Shown: positions 61,870-64,000 of the stretch, piece after piece
How positions within the stretch are numbered: the stretch's first letter is position 1
Layout of the letters: each line of letters starts with the position of its first letter
Assembly (NCBI RefSeq): GCF_001280015.1
Contig: NZ_LGDV01000251.1
Coordinates: 1-64,000 of the forward strand
Direction of reading: 5' to 3'
Source: Streptomyces sp. MMG1121
GTDB lineage: Bacteria; Actinomycetota; Actinomycetes; Streptomycetales; Streptomycetaceae
DNA: 64,000 nt
Program-made: the position numbers and the translations under genes
The notes under the pieces: model-generated
The model's input: the letters and a program-made list of their open reading frames with translations, nothing else
Databases searched by the model: none
What the model was told of the DNA's origin: nothing

Positions 61870-64000
61870 ATGAGAAAGCGTTGGCGCCCTGTGCGGGCGT
61901 CACACACACGGGCCGGCGACTCCGCGCGAGCCCGGGGCGGTCGTGCCGCGCTGCGTGGTGCGGCTGCCGCACTGCTGCCCCTCGCCTTGACGGCGGAACT
62001 CCTCGGGGCCTCGCCGGCGGCCGCCGCCGACGACGACGTGAACCCCTTGAGCTACCGCGGGCTCGTCGTCGAGTACTGGCGCGACGGTGGCAGTGGTGTC
62101 AAGGAGGCCGCCGAGCGGGCGCTGCTCGGTGGCCCCGCGGACATCCGGGCGTTCCTCGACGACCGGCCCGCACTCCAGGCGGTCGATGACCGGGTGGACG
62201 TCAGCCGCGTGATCAACGCGGGCGGTCCGGCGGTGCGCGAGGCGGCGAAGACCGCCCTCGGGTCGCAGAACCCGGAGAACGTGGCCGCGTTCCTGCGCGA
62301 CGGCTGGAAGGCTCCTCTGGAGCAGGACCGGCGTGTGGAGGTGTCGCGGGTCATCAACCTCGGCGGCCCCGGCGTCCAGGACGCGGGCAAGGCGGCTTTG
62401 CAGGGCTCGCCCGAGGACGTGGCGAAGTTCCTCGCCGAGGGGCAGTACACGGCCCGTGAGACCGACAACCGGGTGCGGGTCTCCCAGCTGGTCGCCGCGG
62501 GCGGTCCGGCGATGAAGGCGGCCGGCAAGCTCGCGCTGCAGGGAACGCCGGACGACGTCGTCGAGTTCCTGGAGGTCGGGCAGTTCATCGCGCGCGACCG
62601 TGATCAGGAACACGCCACGATCGCTCAGCTGACCGAGCAGGCCGAGCAGGCCGGCAAGCAGGCCGAGGACGCCACGAAGTCGGCCCAGGAGGCGTCCGCG
62701 AAGGCGGTCGCCGCCTCGGAGCTGGCGAAGGAGGCCGCTGCCACGGCGGCCAAGGAGACCCTGGCCGCCAAGAACGACTCGCTCAAGGCCGCGGCCAAGG
62801 CCCGCCAGGCCGCCGAGGCCGCCAAGGCGGCCTCGGAAGCGGCACAGACCGCCATCAACGCGGCGAACGCGGCGAACCGTTCGGCGCGCATCGCGGCGCT
62901 GGCGGCCGCGCAGACCTCCGCGGCCGCCACCGCCGCGGCCAACGCGGCCAGTGCCGCCTACAAGGCCGCCGCCGACGCGGCCAGTGATGCGAAGGCCGCC
63001 GACAAGGCGCGCGACATGGCCAAGCAGGCGCGTGCCGCGGGCGCCCTGGCCAAGAAGTCGGCGGACGCCGCCGACCAGGCCGCCAAGGCGTCCACGGCCG
63101 CCCGGGCCGCCGTGGCGGCATCGCGGAGCGCGACCGGCAACGCGAACGCCGCGGCGGACTCGGCCGACGAGGCCAACCGTGCCGCCGACGCGGCGGGTGC
63201 GCACTCGGCGGAGGCGCAGGCCGCCGCGGCCGAGACGCGACGCCACGCCCGTGAGGCGGACCGCGCGGCGAACGCGGCCGACGCCCTCGCCAGGGAGTCC
63301 GCCGAGGCGGCCGCTGGGGCACGGGACGCGGCGAACTCGGCGGCCACACACGCCGAGAACGCGGCGACGGCGGCGGAGGAAGCCGCCAAGCAGGCGGGCA
63401 AGGCGACGGACGCCGCCAAGGAGGCCGCCAAGCAGGCGGCCAACGCCAAGAAGGCGGCCGACACGGCGACCGCGGCCGCGACCACCGCGCACAAGGTCTT
63501 CGACGTCGCCCGCAAGACCGAGGCGGAAGACCTCACCAGCCGCACCAACGCGTCCATGGAGGCCGCGCAGTCGCAGAAGGACGCCACCGACGCCTTCACC
63601 TCCGAGCTGGCCGGCGTCGCGCTGGAGGACAAGCGGATCGGCGAGGACACCGCCTCCCTCGCGGCCGAGGCGGACAAGCCCGGAGCCGACACCGCGGCGA
63701 TCGCCGCCAAGGGGCGCGCCGTGGCCCTGCGCGCCCTCGAGCAGTACGGCGCCTGGCGCCAGGACGCGGCCGCCGAGGCCCTTTCGGGCGACGACGCCGG
63801 CGTCCTCGACTATCTGCGCACCGGTGCGCGGCAGGCCGAAACGGATCAGATACGCCAGCAGGTCGCCGATCTCGCGTCGCAGAGCCCGTACGAAGCTGTC
63901 CGGACCGGTGCGACCGAGGCGCTGACCGGCGGCGACGAGCAGGTCCGCGACTTCTACAGCTCGGGTCAGTACACGGTGGCGGCCGCCGACTACCGGGTGC
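61870..64000 (+). CDS. ALF-repeat secreted protein, 5' part (runs off window)
   Basis: At least 710 codons, open to the end of the window. A long basic signal region ends ALTAELLGASPAAAA near residue 55. Four ALF-type repeats follow (to about residue 240), with phrases such as AAKTALGSQNPENVAAFLRD, GKAALQGSPEDVAKFLAEGQ and GKLALQGTPDDVVEFLEVGQ. About 255-560 is an Ala/Lys/Glu-rich coiled-coil stalk. More ALF-like repeats reappear near 660-700. ALF proteins of actinobacteria are secreted, and some end in toxin-like or wall-associated domains. The C-terminus, which would decide, is outside. ATG 61870 has only a weak RBS. Confidence 0.82.
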   Translation, partial: MRKRWRPVRASHTRAGDSARARGGRAALRGAAAALLPLALTAELLGASPAAAADDDVNPLSYRGLVVEYWRDGGSGVKEAAERALLGGPADIRAFLDDRPALQAVDDRVDVSRVINAGGPAVREAAKTALGSQNPENVAAFLRDGWKAPLEQDRRVEVSRVINLGGPGVQDAGKAALQGSPEDVAKFLAEGQYTARETDNRVRVSQLVAAGGPAMKAAGKLALQGTPDDVVEFLEVGQFIARDRDQEHATIAQLTEQAEQAGKQAEDATKSAQEASAKAVAASELAKEAAATAAKETLAAKNDSLKAAAKARQAAEAAKAASEAAQTAINAANAANRSARIAALAAAQTSAAATAAANAASAAYKAAADAASDAKAADKARDMAKQARAAGALAKKSADAADQAAKASTAARAAVAASRSATGNANAAADSADEANRAADAAGAHSAEAQAAAAETRRHAREADRAANAADALARESAEAAAGARDAANSAATHAENAATAAEEAAKQAGKATDAAKEAAKQAANAKKAADTATAAATTAHKVFDVARKTEAEDLTSRTNASMEAAQSQKDATDAFTSELAGVALEDKRIGEDTASLAAEADKPGADTAAIAAKGRAVALRALEQYGAWRQDAAAEALSGDDAGVLDYLRTGARQAETDQIRQQVADLASQSPYEAVRTGATEALTGGDEQVRDFYSSGQYTVAAADYRV

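Noticed and set aside
62625..63710. Minus-strand and alternative frames in the Ala-rich stalk region
   Set aside because: GCC/GCG-rich coding for Ala produces long open frames in all frames. Only the plus frame from 61870 has a signal peptide and ALF repeats.

Overview
The window is a high-GC actinobacterial chromosome segment that reads as Streptomyces. Coding frames show strong G/C bias in third codon positions. GTG starts and overlapping GTGA/ATGA junctions are common. The opening gene order (5S rRNA, cardiolipin-synthase-like gene, mannose-1-phosphate guanylyltransferase-like gene, DUF881/Sbp/DUF881, FHA protein, two MerR regulators around a bifunctional nuclease, dinB, gcvP) matches from memory the S. 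coelicolor region around SCO1389-SCO1378. The later ung, fabG-like pair and lnt fit the same neighbourhood. No search was run.

Region by region. 1-10 kb: the end of an rRNA operon, then envelope and division genes (phospholipid synthesis, sugar-nucleotide enzyme, YlxW/YlxX/Sbp-like membrane trio, GarA-like FHA protein, FtsR-like MerR, bifunctional nuclease, second MerR, DNA polymerase IV). 10.4-14 kb: PRC-barrel protein, tandem glycine riboswitch and gcvP. 14.1-23.7 kb: a molybdenum neighbourhood with a tandem molbindin, ModC-ModB-ModA, a small Moco-fold protein, a fused xanthine-dehydrogenase-type enzyme with its FAD subunit, a PucR regulator and a MerR-HTH/TOBE protein that could be the molybdate sensor. 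24-27.5 kb: an APC-superfamily transporter and a universal stress protein.

27.7-29.8 kb is a graveyard of a xylan/xylo-oligosaccharide locus. It holds pieces of a GH43 enzyme lying on opposite strands, a frameshifted and truncated sugar-binding lipoprotein, part of an ABC permease and the C-terminal end of a GH10 xylanase. Two perfect CGAAA-N-TTTCG palindromes remain. 30-45 kb holds Streptomyces-type accessory genes: DUF5999, a GCS2-like ligase, CPBP protein, PhzF, PadR, SRPBCC, Clp-N protein, three EamA exporters, a MocR/PPOX divergent pair, a LysR gene and a catalytically altered isochorismatase-fold protein.

45-58 kb: a Rieske lipoprotein, a HipA-like kinase/DUF3037 pair, a two-gene SDR operon, a peptide-binding lipoprotein, ung and assorted small genes. 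A second deletion scar removed the 5' halves of a divergent TetR/FAD-monooxygenase pair. Gfo/Idh/MocA oxidoreductase, lnt and uppP follow. 58-64 kb encodes secreted proteins: a trypsin-fold/FG-GAP protein that has lost two of three catalytic residues, a small exported protein, and the first 710 codons of an Ala-rich ALF-repeat protein that runs off the window.

No complete insertion sequence, prophage, CRISPR array or tRNA was seen. The most interesting items are the two deletion scars, the fold-conserved but catalytically degenerate proteins, the molybdenum cluster with its hybrid regulator, and the HipA/DUF3037 pair.
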